This document shows, one piece after another, positions 28,016 through 36,020 of a stretch of 51,990 nucleotides of DNA (position 1 is its first letter; every line of letters begins with the position of its first letter). Location of the stretch: contig NZ_JABUZG010000066.1 in NCBI RefSeq assembly GCF_014897815.1, positions 1 to 51,990 of the forward strand, read 5' to 3'. The position numbers and the translations under genes are program-made. This DNA comes from Psychrobacter sp. PG1 (GTDB taxonomy: Bacteria > Pseudomonadota > Gammaproteobacteria > Pseudomonadales > Moraxellaceae). The notes beneath the pieces were generated by a model. That model made no database searches, was not told where the DNA came from, and worked only from the letters and a program-made list of their open reading frames with translations.

Positions 28016-29365
28016 ATGAAAGTTATGCGCTTATTGTCGTCTTTAAAGCATGATGAATCCGAGCGCGGTATTTTTCATCTTGGGCGCGCATTGGTCAAAA
28101 ATGGCCATACCTCCATCATCGTCTCTAGCGCCGATGAAGATAATGATCTGGTCAAACGTCTAAAGCGTGATGGCAATAACTACCATCAGCTACACATGAA
28201 TAAAAAGTCTTGGCTGTCGTTACTACAAGTCACGGCGCTGCGGCGTTTAATTGAAGAGTACGATCCTGACGTGATCCATGTGCACTCACGCACACCTGCA
28301 TGGATACTGCATTTGGCATTGCGCCGCGCCCGTGTCAAGCGGATACCAAAGCTAGTGTCAACCATGTATGGTTTTTATCCGATCAATAAGTACTCTCAAG
28401 CCCTACTTGATGTCGATACCATCATTACCGTCTCCGATAGTGTGACCAATTATCTAAAAAAAGGCCTGCGCCGAGAAGATGCAGACCCTAAAGTCATCAA
28501 ACGCATCTACCGTGGTATCGATACGCGCCGTTATCCTTATCGTCATAATCCGTCTGTTTATTGGTTGCGGCATACTTTTGCTGAATATCCTGAGCTTGAG
28601 CATAAAAAGTGGCTGGTATTTCCAACCATTATTGGCAACGAATATGGTCAGGAATGGCTGATTGATATTTTGGGCAACTTGCAAGAGCAGTTCCCTAACA
28701 TCCATGTCATTATCATGGATGATGATTATAGAGATGGTGACGTCGCGCATGAAGATTTCCGCCAACGCACTAATACATTAGGGTTGGCTGATCGCATTAC
28801 TTATGTAGGCAGCAAACGTAATGACATGCGTGAATGGCTCTCAGCCGCCAATATCGTCATGGCGCTTGCGAATGAGCCTGAATCAATCGGCATCAACGCC
28901 TTACAAGCGATTCATTTAGGTACACCCGTTATTGGTTGGGATCAGGCCGCATTTAGTGAGATTTTACAACCGCTATATCCTCAAGGGCTGGTCAAAAAAT
29001 ACAATGCCAATGCGCTATGTAAAGCCGTGAGAAATCAATTAGAAAGCATCACACGCCCTGAAATGACCAATAAATTCACCATGCGTGAGATGATTGAAGA
29101 AACCCTCGCTGTCTACCAAGGTTTATATGACGACTCACTCGCAGAGGAACAAGCTGCAAGCGATGCCGCTGCTGTCAAAAGAATTAACAAGACGCTAAAA
29201 AAATCCTCTAAGCCCACTAGTAAGAAGCCTGAGTCTGCTTATGTCGCGCTTGCACCAGCCGATAAACAAACTAAAGTAAAGCTTGTCAAAGAAAAGCCTA
29301 AAGCGATGAGTACCTCAAATTCGCCTACTGACTCAGACACGCTTCAAAATCATAAAGACCTGTAA
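28016..29365 (+). CDS. Family 4 glycosyltransferase
   Basis: This GT-B fold glycosyltransferase has 449 residues if it starts at ATG 28016; a TTG 24 codons upstream is possible but would place odd residues before the first beta strand. The N-terminal Rossmann half has RLLSSLKHDESERGIFHLGRALVKNGH and DPDVIHVHSRTPAWILHLAL. The C-terminal half has the nucleotide-sugar site LANEPESIGINALQAIHLGTPVIGW, an E-x7-type motif. The last 75 residues are a Lys/Ser/Pro-rich tail (KTLKKSSKPTSKKPESAY) not needed for catalysis. A role in lipooligosaccharide or capsule assembly is likely; the sugar is unknown. It is downstream of the TIGR03915-type gene but need not be related in function. Confidence 0.82.
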   Translation: MKVMRLLSSLKHDESERGIFHLGRALVKNGHTSIIVSSADEDNDLVKRLKRDGNNYHQLHMNKKSWLSLLQVTALRRLIEEYDPDVIHVHSRTPAWILHLALRRARVKRIPKLVSTMYGFYPINKYSQALLDVDTIITVSDSVTNYLKKGLRREDADPKVIKRIYRGIDTRRYPYRHNPSVYWLRHTFAEYPELEHKKWLVFPTIIGNEYGQEWLIDILGNLQEQFPNIHVIIMDDDYRDGDVAHEDFRQRTNTLGLADRITYVGSKRNDMREWLSAANIVMALANEPESIGINALQAIHLGTPVIGWDQAAFSEILQPLYPQGLVKKYNANALCKAVRNQLESITRPEMTNKFTMREMIEETLAVYQGLYDDSLAEEQAASDAAAVKRINKTLKKSSKPTSKKPESAYVALAPADKQTKVKLVKEKPKAMSTSNSPTDSDTLQNHKDL

Positions 29366-29440
29366 GCCTATCACTTTGTTACTTAGGCTAATATCTAACA
29401 GCTTGCTGGGGCGTGTTTTCACAATGAATTATTTCATACA

Positions 29441-29472
29441 AAAAAACGCGGCTTCTATTTTTAGAAGCCGCG
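29441..29472 (-). terminator. Terminator of the puuD-puuR-like transcript
   Basis: A perfect 11-bp GC-rich stem CGCGGCTTCTA/TAGAAGCCGCG with a 4-nt loop is followed on the minus strand by a T tract. It may also stop the convergent glycosyltransferase transcript. Confidence 0.88.
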
Positions 29473-29528
29473 CGGGAAATCACTATGGTTATTTAAACAT
29501 CAACTTAAATGGCTATTAAAATGCTCAT

Positions 29529-30335
29529 CTAATAAGTCGTCGGGGTGTGCGCACTAACAATGCGAGTCACGCCATCAGTAGGGTTGATAAAAGTATGCGG
29601 GCGAATGGTATCAATCACGTAGCTATCACCTTGGTTTAATAGATACGTCGTCTCATCGATACGGATAAGAATCTTGCCTTCAATAACGGTGCCAATCTCT
29701 TCACCTTCGTGGGCGATTTTTTCTTCCGTTGAGCTGTTCGGTTGATACACCTCAATCAAAAAACCCAAATTCTTGGTGGTACTACAGTTATATACCTGTC
29801 TTAGCGACACTCTGCTACTCGGTTCGCTCAGCTCCAACAAATCCTTTGGCGTTACTACAACTCTCGCCTTTGGTTCCTTCCATTCATCACTAAAAAACGT
29901 GGTTAAATCAGAACCCAATACCGCCAAAATTGCCTTTAGCGTATTCACTGCTGGACTGACTTTATTGCGCTCAATGGAGCTGATAGAAGTATTGGTTAAT
30001 CCTGACAATTTCGCAAGCTTACGTTGCGAGTAGCCTTTTGCGAGACGCAGCTGATTGATCTTTTTACCTATATCCTCTTCTGGCGACTCGTCATTTTCGG
30101 CTGACATCGCTGTCTCAGAGTCTGTCAGCTCATCTTCATCATCACCACTGATGTCGTCATCTGTATCGATATCAGCCGCTTTATCGCTGGCAACATCAGC
30201 GTCAATGCCGTTATTAATATCAATGTCAGTGCTGGCATTGTCTACATTGCCTTCAGTAGTGCTATTCAGTTTGGGGTTTGCTGGCATAGTGAATGAATTC
30301 CGTGAATAGAAATTTGGACAAGTCGTCTTGTGCAT
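29529..30335 (-). CDS. puuR: XRE-cupin transcriptional regulator, PuuR-like, with acidic N-terminal extension
   Basis: This regulator probably represses the putrescine genes, as PuuR does in E. coli. The HTH lies near residues 90-145 (KINQLRLAKGYSQRKLAKLSGLTNTSISSIERNKVSPAVNTLKAIL) and the cupin effector domain in the last 100 residues (EIGTVIEGKILIRI, then SYVIDTIRPHTFINP). E. coli PuuR has 185 residues; the extra here is a roughly 75-residue N-terminal stretch dominated by Asp, Glu, Ser and Ala. The first ATG (30335) has GAG seven bases upstream; ATG 30287 is an alternative and would still include the acidic part. The gene overlaps the end of puuD by 74 bp (26 bp from the second start), so the two are translated together. 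Confidence 0.87.
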   Translation of the reverse strand: MHKTTCPNFYSRNSFTMPANPKLNSTTEGNVDNASTDIDINNGIDADVASDKAADIDTDDDISGDDEDELTDSETAMSAENDESPEEDIGKKINQLRLAKGYSQRKLAKLSGLTNTSISSIERNKVSPAVNTLKAILAVLGSDLTTFFSDEWKEPKARVVVTPKDLLELSEPSSRVSLRQVYNCSTTKNLGFLIEVYQPNSSTEEKIAHEGEEIGTVIEGKILIRIDETTYLLNQGDSYVIDTIRPHTFINPTDGVTRIVSAHTPTTY

Positions 30336-31002
30336 AATTTAACTCAGGATGCCATTGTACACCAATCATAAATGGATGTTGCAACAAGCTGATGGCTTCG
30401 ACCAAACCATCAGGCGCTAGAGCCTCAACCAATAAACGCGCGCCTACTTTATGGATTGCTTGTTTATGTAGCGAGTTAACGTGCCATTTTTCACCAAAGG
30501 CGGCAAGCCTGCCATTTGCTTGAATAATCACGTCATGAACTGGCTGATACTGCACTTCAAGTGGCTGAGTATTGTCCTCTAAATGTGGCTCATAAAACCC
30601 CTCCACTTCCCGCCAATCAGGATGTAGCGTGCCACCAAAATGCACATTCATCTCTTGCAAACCTCGGCAAACCGCTAGTAATGGAATGCCAGTCTTGTCT
30701 GCATAATCCAACAGTTTAAAGCTCAGCTCATCACGACCCAAGTCTTGTTTCGCTTCGATATGCGTCGCGCCATAACGCGTTGGTGCCACGTTACTATAAC
30801 TGCCCGTTAACAAAATCCCATCTGCGATATTCAGTAGCGCCTCAAAGTTTTCGCTATCGGCAGCAGTATTTGGCAGCAGTATGGGATTGCCACCATAAAA
30901 ATTCACGGCATCGATATATTTTTGATACACCGCTTGTGCTGGCTGCCCATCAACCATCTTATGACAAGAAACAATAGCAATAATAGGTCTAGAATTTTTC
31001 AT
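30262..31002 (-). CDS. puuD: Gamma-glutamyl-GABA hydrolase (class I amidotransferase-like)
   Basis: This 246-residue peptidase-C26 enzyme frees GABA from gamma-glutamyl-gamma-aminobutyrate, the last step of the glutamylated putrescine route. The nucleophile is in LLAVCRGLQEMNVHFGGTLHPD near residue 115, and the His/Glu pair in IGVQWHPELNY near 225. The N-terminal IAIVSCHKMVDGQPAQAVYQKYIDAV and NADGILLTGSYSNVAPTRYG-like region fit the family. GGGAAG lies about six bases before the ATG. It heads a two-gene unit with the PuuR-like regulator and is divergent from puuA-puuB across a 479-bp region with promoter-like sequences in both directions. Confidence 0.9.
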   Translation of the reverse strand: MKNSRPIIAIVSCHKMVDGQPAQAVYQKYIDAVNFYGGNPILLPNTAADSENFEALLNIADGILLTGSYSNVAPTRYGATHIEAKQDLGRDELSFKLLDYADKTGIPLLAVCRGLQEMNVHFGGTLHPDWREVEGFYEPHLEDNTQPLEVQYQPVHDVIIQANGRLAAFGEKWHVNSLHKQAIHKVGARLLVEALAPDGLVEAISLLQHPFMIGVQWHPELNYAQDDLSKFLFTEFIHYASKPQTE

Positions 31003-31069
31003 ACCGTCTTCCCTAGTTATAACAAATAGACCTCATCGTCTATATTGCTCAATCCTTTATTTAGCTAAA

Positions 31070-31098
31070 ATTTAACACAGCATCTCATAAAATGTAAA
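31070..31098 (-). promoter_or_regulatory. Candidate sigma-70 promoter for puuD-puuR
   Basis: On the minus strand TTTACA and TTAAAT are spaced by 17 bp (five and four of six consensus positions), about 70 bp before puuD. Confidence 0.5.
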
Positions 31099-31174
31099 CT
31101 ATAAATCTCAATATTGCCGATATTAATAATAAAATTGGAAAAATGCATTAATTTAAGATAATTTTAAATAAAAA

Positions 31175-31203
31175 TTGACAACTATATTTTTCACACATAT
31201 ATT
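31175..31203 (+). promoter_or_regulatory. Candidate sigma-70 promoter for puuA
   Basis: A perfect TTGACA and TATATT (five of six) are separated by 17 bp. It is the strongest promoter match noticed in the window and implies a leader of about 270 nt before puuA. Confidence 0.65.
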
Positions 31204-31481
31204 GGAAGTCATCAGCGAGACATTAAACAAGGGTTGACGTTTATATCTCGATGTTAAGGGCTAAGAACAGCGAAATCTAAAGAATTCATATTATTAATAA
31301 AATCAGTTTTGAGAAACCTAAAGAGAAATACAAAGAGAAACATAGAGACTGTTTAAATAAGAGGTAATCAATCGCTGTTTTACCAAGCATTGGTTATAAA
31401 GATCACTAAAAGACGATGCGCCAGCAGTATCCGTATCGACAATAATCCCAGTAATTCTAAAAATTCATAGGAAGAATAGAC

Positions 31482-32825
31482 ATGACGACAACCAATGGAA
31501 TGGTCGAATCTGCAAACAACACAGAATACGTTTATGTTGCGGCAGGTGATATTAATGGCTTACTTCGTGGTAAGCGCATCCCTTTCAATCAAATGGAAAA
31601 AGCTGAAAACGGTGCGATACGATTGCCTTTATCTATCTTAGGCGTTGATATTTGGGGTGCTGATGTCATCGAGTCTTCTCAATGTAATGGCGATATAGAT
31701 GCCATTGCCCGTCCTACTGGTCGTGCCGCCTATCCACTTCTCAACACCAGTGCGCCTTCATCGCTATTGCCCGTTTGGCTTTATACAGAAAACAACGAAC
31801 CTTATTACGGTGATGCCAGACACGTTTTGGATTACATTAGCAAAAAATTCAAAGCGCTTGGTTTGACTCCAGTGATGGCCACTGAGCTGGAATTTTATTT
31901 GGTTGACTACACTGAAGGCGAAACCCCAAGACCACCTATCCGCCCCAAAAGCGGGCTAAGACTGAATAAAACCTCAATTTTGAGCATCAATGATCTATTA
32001 CAATTCGATGAATTTTTAGACGAAGTTTATGCACAGTGCAAAAAGCTCGATATCCCAGCAGATGCCGCGTTGGCAGAGAATGGCTGTGGTCAGTTTGAGA
32101 TTAATTTATTACACGTAGACGATCCACTAAAAGCCGCTGACGATGCGATTTTGTTCAAACAGGTCGTCAAGGCCGTCGCTGCTCGCCGTAAACTCACCGC
32201 GACATTCATGGCAAAACCTTTTGGTCTGCAGTCGGGGAATGGTTTTCATGTGCATTGCAGCTTATTAGATAAAGACGGCAATAATGTCTTTGATGATGGA
32301 TCAGATGAAGGCTCAGATATCTTGCGCCATGCAGTCGCCGGATTGTTAAAAACCATGTCAGATTGCACGTTGTTATTTGCCCCACATGTGAATTCTTATC
32401 GCCGCTTTACACCCGGTACGCTAGCACCAAACAATGTGTCATGGGGTTATGAAAACCGCACGGCGGCAGTACGTATCCCTGGTGGTGACTCAAAAGCACG
32501 CCGTATCGAGCACCGTGTCTCTGGCGCTGACGCCAATCCTTATTTGGTCTGTAGTGCGGTACTGGCAGGTATGCTGTATGGCATCGAAAACAAGCTGGAA
32601 GCGCCAGAACCCATTAATAGTATTACTTACGACGAAGCAGAACTTAAGACCTTGCCACTTGACTGGCTGTCCGCCATCCGCAAATTTGAAAGCAGTGATG
32701 TGATTGATTCGCTGTTCCCAAGCGAGATGATTGAGCTGTTGATCGCGGTTAAAAAGCAAGAAGCCAAACGCTTTGCTCAGCAAGTGACCAACCTTGAATA
32801 CCTCACCTATTTACAGGATGTTTGA
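31482..32825 (+). CDS. puuA: Gamma-glutamylputrescine synthetase (glutamine-synthetase fold)
   Basis: This 447-residue ATP-dependent ligase joins the gamma-carboxyl of glutamate to putrescine. Glutamine-synthetase signatures are ENGCGQFEINL, TFMAKPFGLQSGNGFHVHCSL near residue 250 and the ATP-binding PGTLAPNNVSWGYENRTAAVRIPG near 315. The N-terminal VYVAAGDINGLLRGKRIPFNQ marks the PuuA-like branch rather than true GlnA, and no adenylylation tyrosine loop was noticed. AGGAAG lies seven bases before the ATG. It is followed directly by the oxidase gene (one base apart), so the two first enzymes of the pathway are translationally linked. Related spermidine or ethanolamine ligases cannot be excluded. 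Confidence 0.9.
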   Translation: MTTTNGMVESANNTEYVYVAAGDINGLLRGKRIPFNQMEKAENGAIRLPLSILGVDIWGADVIESSQCNGDIDAIARPTGRAAYPLLNTSAPSSLLPVWLYTENNEPYYGDARHVLDYISKKFKALGLTPVMATELEFYLVDYTEGETPRPPIRPKSGLRLNKTSILSINDLLQFDEFLDEVYAQCKKLDIPADAALAENGCGQFEINLLHVDDPLKAADDAILFKQVVKAVAARRKLTATFMAKPFGLQSGNGFHVHCSLLDKDGNNVFDDGSDEGSDILRHAVAGLLKTMSDCTLLFAPHVNSYRRFTPGTLAPNNVSWGYENRTAAVRIPGGDSKARRIEHRVSGADANPYLVCSAVLAGMLYGIENKLEAPEPINSITYDEAELKTLPLDWLSAIRKFESSDVIDSLFPSEMIELLIAVKKQEAKRFAQQVTNLEYLTYLQDV

Positions 32826-32826
32826 T

Positions 32827-34203
32827 ATGTCAAATAGCAACTCAAGTAGCAATTTAAATGGCAACACAGCAACGAACCAAAACCAGCCGTCTAATAACAC
32901 GCGTAATATTCCGCATTATTCAGACAAAGGGCAATATCCTGATAGCTATTATGCGGCCAGTCGTAATCCTAAGCCTGATAGACCAACGCTAAAAAATGAC
33001 ATCCAAGTGGAAATCTGTGTGGTTGGCGGCGGCTATAGCGGTTTATCCACTGCCCTGCATCTCATTGAAACGGATCATGAAGTCGTTATCCTTGAAGGCG
33101 CGCAAATTGGTTGGGGCGCATCAGGGCGTAATGGTGGTCAAATTGTCAATGGTCTAAATGCCAGCCTACAAAAAATCAAAAAGTCTTATGGTCAAGAAAA
33201 TGCAGACTTCGTCGGTCAGCTCGTGACCCGCGGTGGCAAAATCATTCGTCGTTTTGTTAGAGACTACGATATCAGCTGTGATCTCAAAGAAAAAAATATC
33301 TTTGCGGCATTGAATAATGGACAGCTAAAAGACTTGCAAGAAACGCATGCACTGTGGGAGAGCCATGGTATGCATGATAGAGAGATGCTCGATAAGCGCG
33401 GTATCCAAGAGCATATAAAATCAGATGCTTATGTGGGCGGGGTCATCGATCACTCTGGTGGACACTTTCATCCACTAAATCTTGCTCTAGGTGAAGCAGC
33501 GGCCATTGAGCAAGGCGGCGGCACCATTTACGAAAACACCTTAGTAGTTGATATTGAGTATGCTGACGATGCTATCAAAATCATTACCGAGTTTGGCACC
33601 GTGACTTGTAAGCAAGCGGTGCTATGCGGCAATGCCTATCTTAATAAAGTCATCCCTAAACTGACTGACCGTGTTATGCCTGTATCGACGCAAATTATCG
33701 CCACCGAGCCGCTGGGTGATTTAGCAGACCAGTTACTGCCAACCGATGTTTGTGTCGAAGATGTCCGCTACATTTTGGATTACTATCGCCTCTCAGCAGA
33801 CAAGCGCATGTTATTTGGCGGTGGTACAGTCTACGGTGGTCAAGACCCCGCCGACATCACAGCTAAAATTAGACCAAATATGAATAAGATTTTTCCAGAG
33901 TTACGTGATGTCAAAATTGACTATGCGTGGAGTGGGAATTTTGCGTTGTCTTTTTCTCGTGTACCACAAATGGGCAAACTACATGAGCGAGTATATTTCG
34001 CCCATGGTTATAGTGGTCATGGCGTGACAGGCTCGCATCTATTTGGACAAATATTAGCCGATGCCATCAATGGTAAAACCAAAGAGTTCGATGCTTTTGC
34101 ACAAATTCCTTGGATTCCATTCCCAGGTGGTCGAGCGCTGCGAGTCCCTTACTCTGTCATGGGCTCATGGTGGTATGCGCTAAAAGATACCACTGGCATG
34201 TAA
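32827..34203 (+). CDS. puuB: Gamma-glutamylputrescine oxidase (FAD-dependent)
   Basis: This FAD oxidase of the DAO fold turns gamma-glutamylputrescine into the aminobutyraldehyde with release of ammonia and peroxide. The FAD loop is EICVVGGGYSGLSTALHL near residue 60, with GWGASGRNGGQIVNGL after it, and GHGVTGSHLFGQILADAI near the C-terminus completes the FAD site. ATG 32827 is one base after the puuA stop and has AGGAT at proper distance; an earlier in-frame ATG would overlap puuA. The 458-residue product has an N-terminal stretch of about 45 residues rich in Asn, Ser and Gln (SNSNSSSNLNGN), which is extra to the fold. Confidence 0.9.
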   Translation: MSNSNSSSNLNGNTATNQNQPSNNTRNIPHYSDKGQYPDSYYAASRNPKPDRPTLKNDIQVEICVVGGGYSGLSTALHLIETDHEVVILEGAQIGWGASGRNGGQIVNGLNASLQKIKKSYGQENADFVGQLVTRGGKIIRRFVRDYDISCDLKEKNIFAALNNGQLKDLQETHALWESHGMHDREMLDKRGIQEHIKSDAYVGGVIDHSGGHFHPLNLALGEAAAIEQGGGTIYENTLVVDIEYADDAIKIITEFGTVTCKQAVLCGNAYLNKVIPKLTDRVMPVSTQIIATEPLGDLADQLLPTDVCVEDVRYILDYYRLSADKRMLFGGGTVYGGQDPADITAKIRPNMNKIFPELRDVKIDYAWSGNFALSFSRVPQMGKLHERVYFAHGYSGHGVTGSHLFGQILADAINGKTKEFDAFAQIPWIPFPGGRALRVPYSVMGSWWYALKDTTGM

Positions 34204-34272
34204 ACGCATAAAAACTTTGAATAATAAACATTGAATAAGGTGTTTTTATTTTAAAAGCGGTCGTTACAGTGA

Positions 34273-34347
34273 CCTATCATAGCAACGGATTGTTGTGATA
34301 GGGCGCGATAGACAATTGATTCGCTACTGTCCTACTGTCTATCGTGC
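34273..34347 (+). promoter_or_regulatory. Two adjacent hairpins upstream of the antiporter gene
   Basis: First, CCTATCA pairs with TGATAGG (34273-34302), with CAAC/GTTG inside. Immediately after, a stem of about 12 bp (GCGCGATAGACA with TGTCTATCGTGC, one G-U pair) spans 34303-34347. No T tract follows. They may be a regulatory leader or a REP-like element. Confidence 0.5.
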
Positions 34348-34406
34348 GTCAACCATAGAATAGAGCTTGTTTAAAAAAACAATGAGGTTTTACAGGGAGC
34401 GTAAAT

Positions 34407-35900
34407 ATGAACATGAAGCTCAATGATGCGGTCGAAGGACAGTATCATAATAAGCGAGTATTTCTCACCGTCATAGTAGCCGTCGTCATCTATCTGGCTT
34501 TTGCTTGGCTATCTACCAGCCGTGCCCCAGACCAATCTTGGGGCGCCTTATCTTTACTACCAACATTACTAGTATTAGTAACTGCCATTGTCTCTAGGCG
34601 ACCATTCGAATCCATGATCGCAGGCTGTGTCGCTGGCCTCGTGATGCTCAATCCTTTTGATTTGGTCTCCCCTTTTGCAGACAACATGTCGATGGTGCTG
34701 GGTAATGAGACCATTATTTGGATTGTTCTCGTCTGCGGTCTGATGGGCGGTCTCATTCAACTGCTTGAGATTAGTGGGTGTCTAGATGGCTTTAGTGAAT
34801 GGCTACAAAAAATCATTAAGTCGCGCCGTCAGTCATTGTTGGCCACCTTTGCTTTGGGCGTGGTGGTTTTCATTGATGATTATTTAAACTGTCTAGCCGT
34901 ATCAACCTCCGTCAAAAAACTCACTGACGTCTATAACGTCTCTCGTGAAAAGCTCGCTTATATCGTCGATTCAACTGCCGCACCGATGTGTATTATCGTG
35001 CCTATTTCTACTTGGGCGGTCTACTTTGCCGGTCTTTTAGAAGAAAACGGCGTGGCTGGCGATGGTGAAGGTATTGGGCTTTATATCAGCGCGATTCCTT
35101 ATATGGCATATGCTTGGTTTGCACTTTTGATTGTATTCTTGGTCGCGTATGGCATTTTAGGTGACTGGGGTCCGATGAAAAAAGCCGAGGCACGCGCCAA
35201 AGCGGGTAATCCTGTTCCTGAAGCCTTTGTCGAAGAGCAACTGGTCTCAAACGTCCAAGCCAAACGCAAGCTGTCGTTCAAAGCCAATATCGCAAACTTC
35301 GCTTTCCCAATGATTTTGTTAATTGTCTCGACGGTCTACTTCGAAATCGATCTATTACGCGGTGCATTATTGACCTGTTTTGTGACCGTCGTTGTCTATT
35401 GGATGCAAGGCATTTTAAGTTTTGAGACGCAAGTTGAAGCCATCTTTAAAGGCTTTAAAGTCATGCTTTATCCGCTCTCAACTGTCATCGGCGGTTTTTT
35501 CTTAAAAGCCATCAATGATGAGCTTGGCATGACCTCATATGTGATTGAAGCTATCACGCCTTATATGACGATTATTATTTTCCCTGCCGTCATCTTTGCC
35601 GTCATGGCTTTTTTAACTTTTGCCACATCATCAAGCTGGGGACTGTATGTCCTTGCCATGCCGATTGTCTTTCCAATCTCTATTGCACTAGGCGTTAGCA
35701 CTCCCCTTATGATTGGCGCATTGTTATCAGCATCATCATTTGGTAGTCATGCTTGCTTCTTTAGTGATTCATCGCTACTTGCCGCGCAAGGTGCTGGCTG
35801 CTCCCCCATGCAGCATGCCTTTACCCAGTTCCCCTATGCCATGCTCGGCGCGGTTTTATCCGTCGTCACCTTCTTAGGATTGGGTTATATGATGGCTTAA
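34407..35900 (+). CDS. NhaC-family Na+/H+ antiporter-like transporter
   Basis: This 497-residue inner-membrane protein of the NhaC family has about 11-12 hydrophobic segments. Family-type motifs are VVFIDDYLNCLAVSTSVKKLTDVYNVSREKLAYIVDSTAAP near residue 160, MAFLTFATSSSWGLYVLAMPIVFPI near 400 and SASSFGSHACFFSDSSLLAAQGAGC near 440. GGGAGC lies before the ATG. Members exchange Na+ or organic acids and amines for protons; the specificity is unknown. Its place at the head of the aguB-aguA-aldehyde dehydrogenase unit suggests transport of agmatine, putrescine or a related amine, or pH/Na+ compensation for amine uptake. That is inference from position. Confidence 0.85.
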   Translation: MNMKLNDAVEGQYHNKRVFLTVIVAVVIYLAFAWLSTSRAPDQSWGALSLLPTLLVLVTAIVSRRPFESMIAGCVAGLVMLNPFDLVSPFADNMSMVLGNETIIWIVLVCGLMGGLIQLLEISGCLDGFSEWLQKIIKSRRQSLLATFALGVVVFIDDYLNCLAVSTSVKKLTDVYNVSREKLAYIVDSTAAPMCIIVPISTWAVYFAGLLEENGVAGDGEGIGLYISAIPYMAYAWFALLIVFLVAYGILGDWGPMKKAEARAKAGNPVPEAFVEEQLVSNVQAKRKLSFKANIANFAFPMILLIVSTVYFEIDLLRGALLTCFVTVVVYWMQGILSFETQVEAIFKGFKVMLYPLSTVIGGFFLKAINDELGMTSYVIEAITPYMTIIIFPAVIFAVMAFLTFATSSSWGLYVLAMPIVFPISIALGVSTPLMIGALLSASSFGSHACFFSDSSLLAAQGAGCSPMQHAFTQFPYAMLGAVLSVVTFLGLGYMMA

Positions 35901-35927
35901 GCCAACCTTAGCGCTATTATTGTAATC

Positions 35928-35966
35928 ATTGACTAACGGGCAATGAGAGATGGTTCGTTAATCAAT
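35928..35966 (+). promoter_or_regulatory. Inverted repeat between antiporter gene and aguB
   Basis: ATTGACTAACG and CGTTAATCAAT can pair over 11 positions with one mismatch around a 17-nt loop. A run of A, not T, follows. A regulator site or mRNA-processing hairpin is possible. Confidence 0.4.
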
Positions 35967-36020
35967 AAAAACAGCCCTTTTATGTGGTAGTCACTAATAA
36001 ATACGATAAGGATTTAGATC

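Larger units (their letters stand above)
31003..31481. other. Divergent control region between puuD and puuA
   Basis: This 479-bp, AT-rich region contains one good sigma-70 promoter candidate each way (31070-31098 minus, 31175-31203 plus) and a 12-bp tandem duplication at 31320-31343 (AAAGAGAAATAC, AAAGAGAAACAT). The puuA leader would be about 270 nt. A PuuR operator matching the E. coli sequence was not found by eye. Confidence 0.5.

Noticed and set aside
29408..29421. GGGGCGTGTTTTCAC resembling the end of the 16.1-kb MITE-like element
   Set aside because: Only nine bases agree well and no opposite end was found nearby; it may be chance or a remnant.
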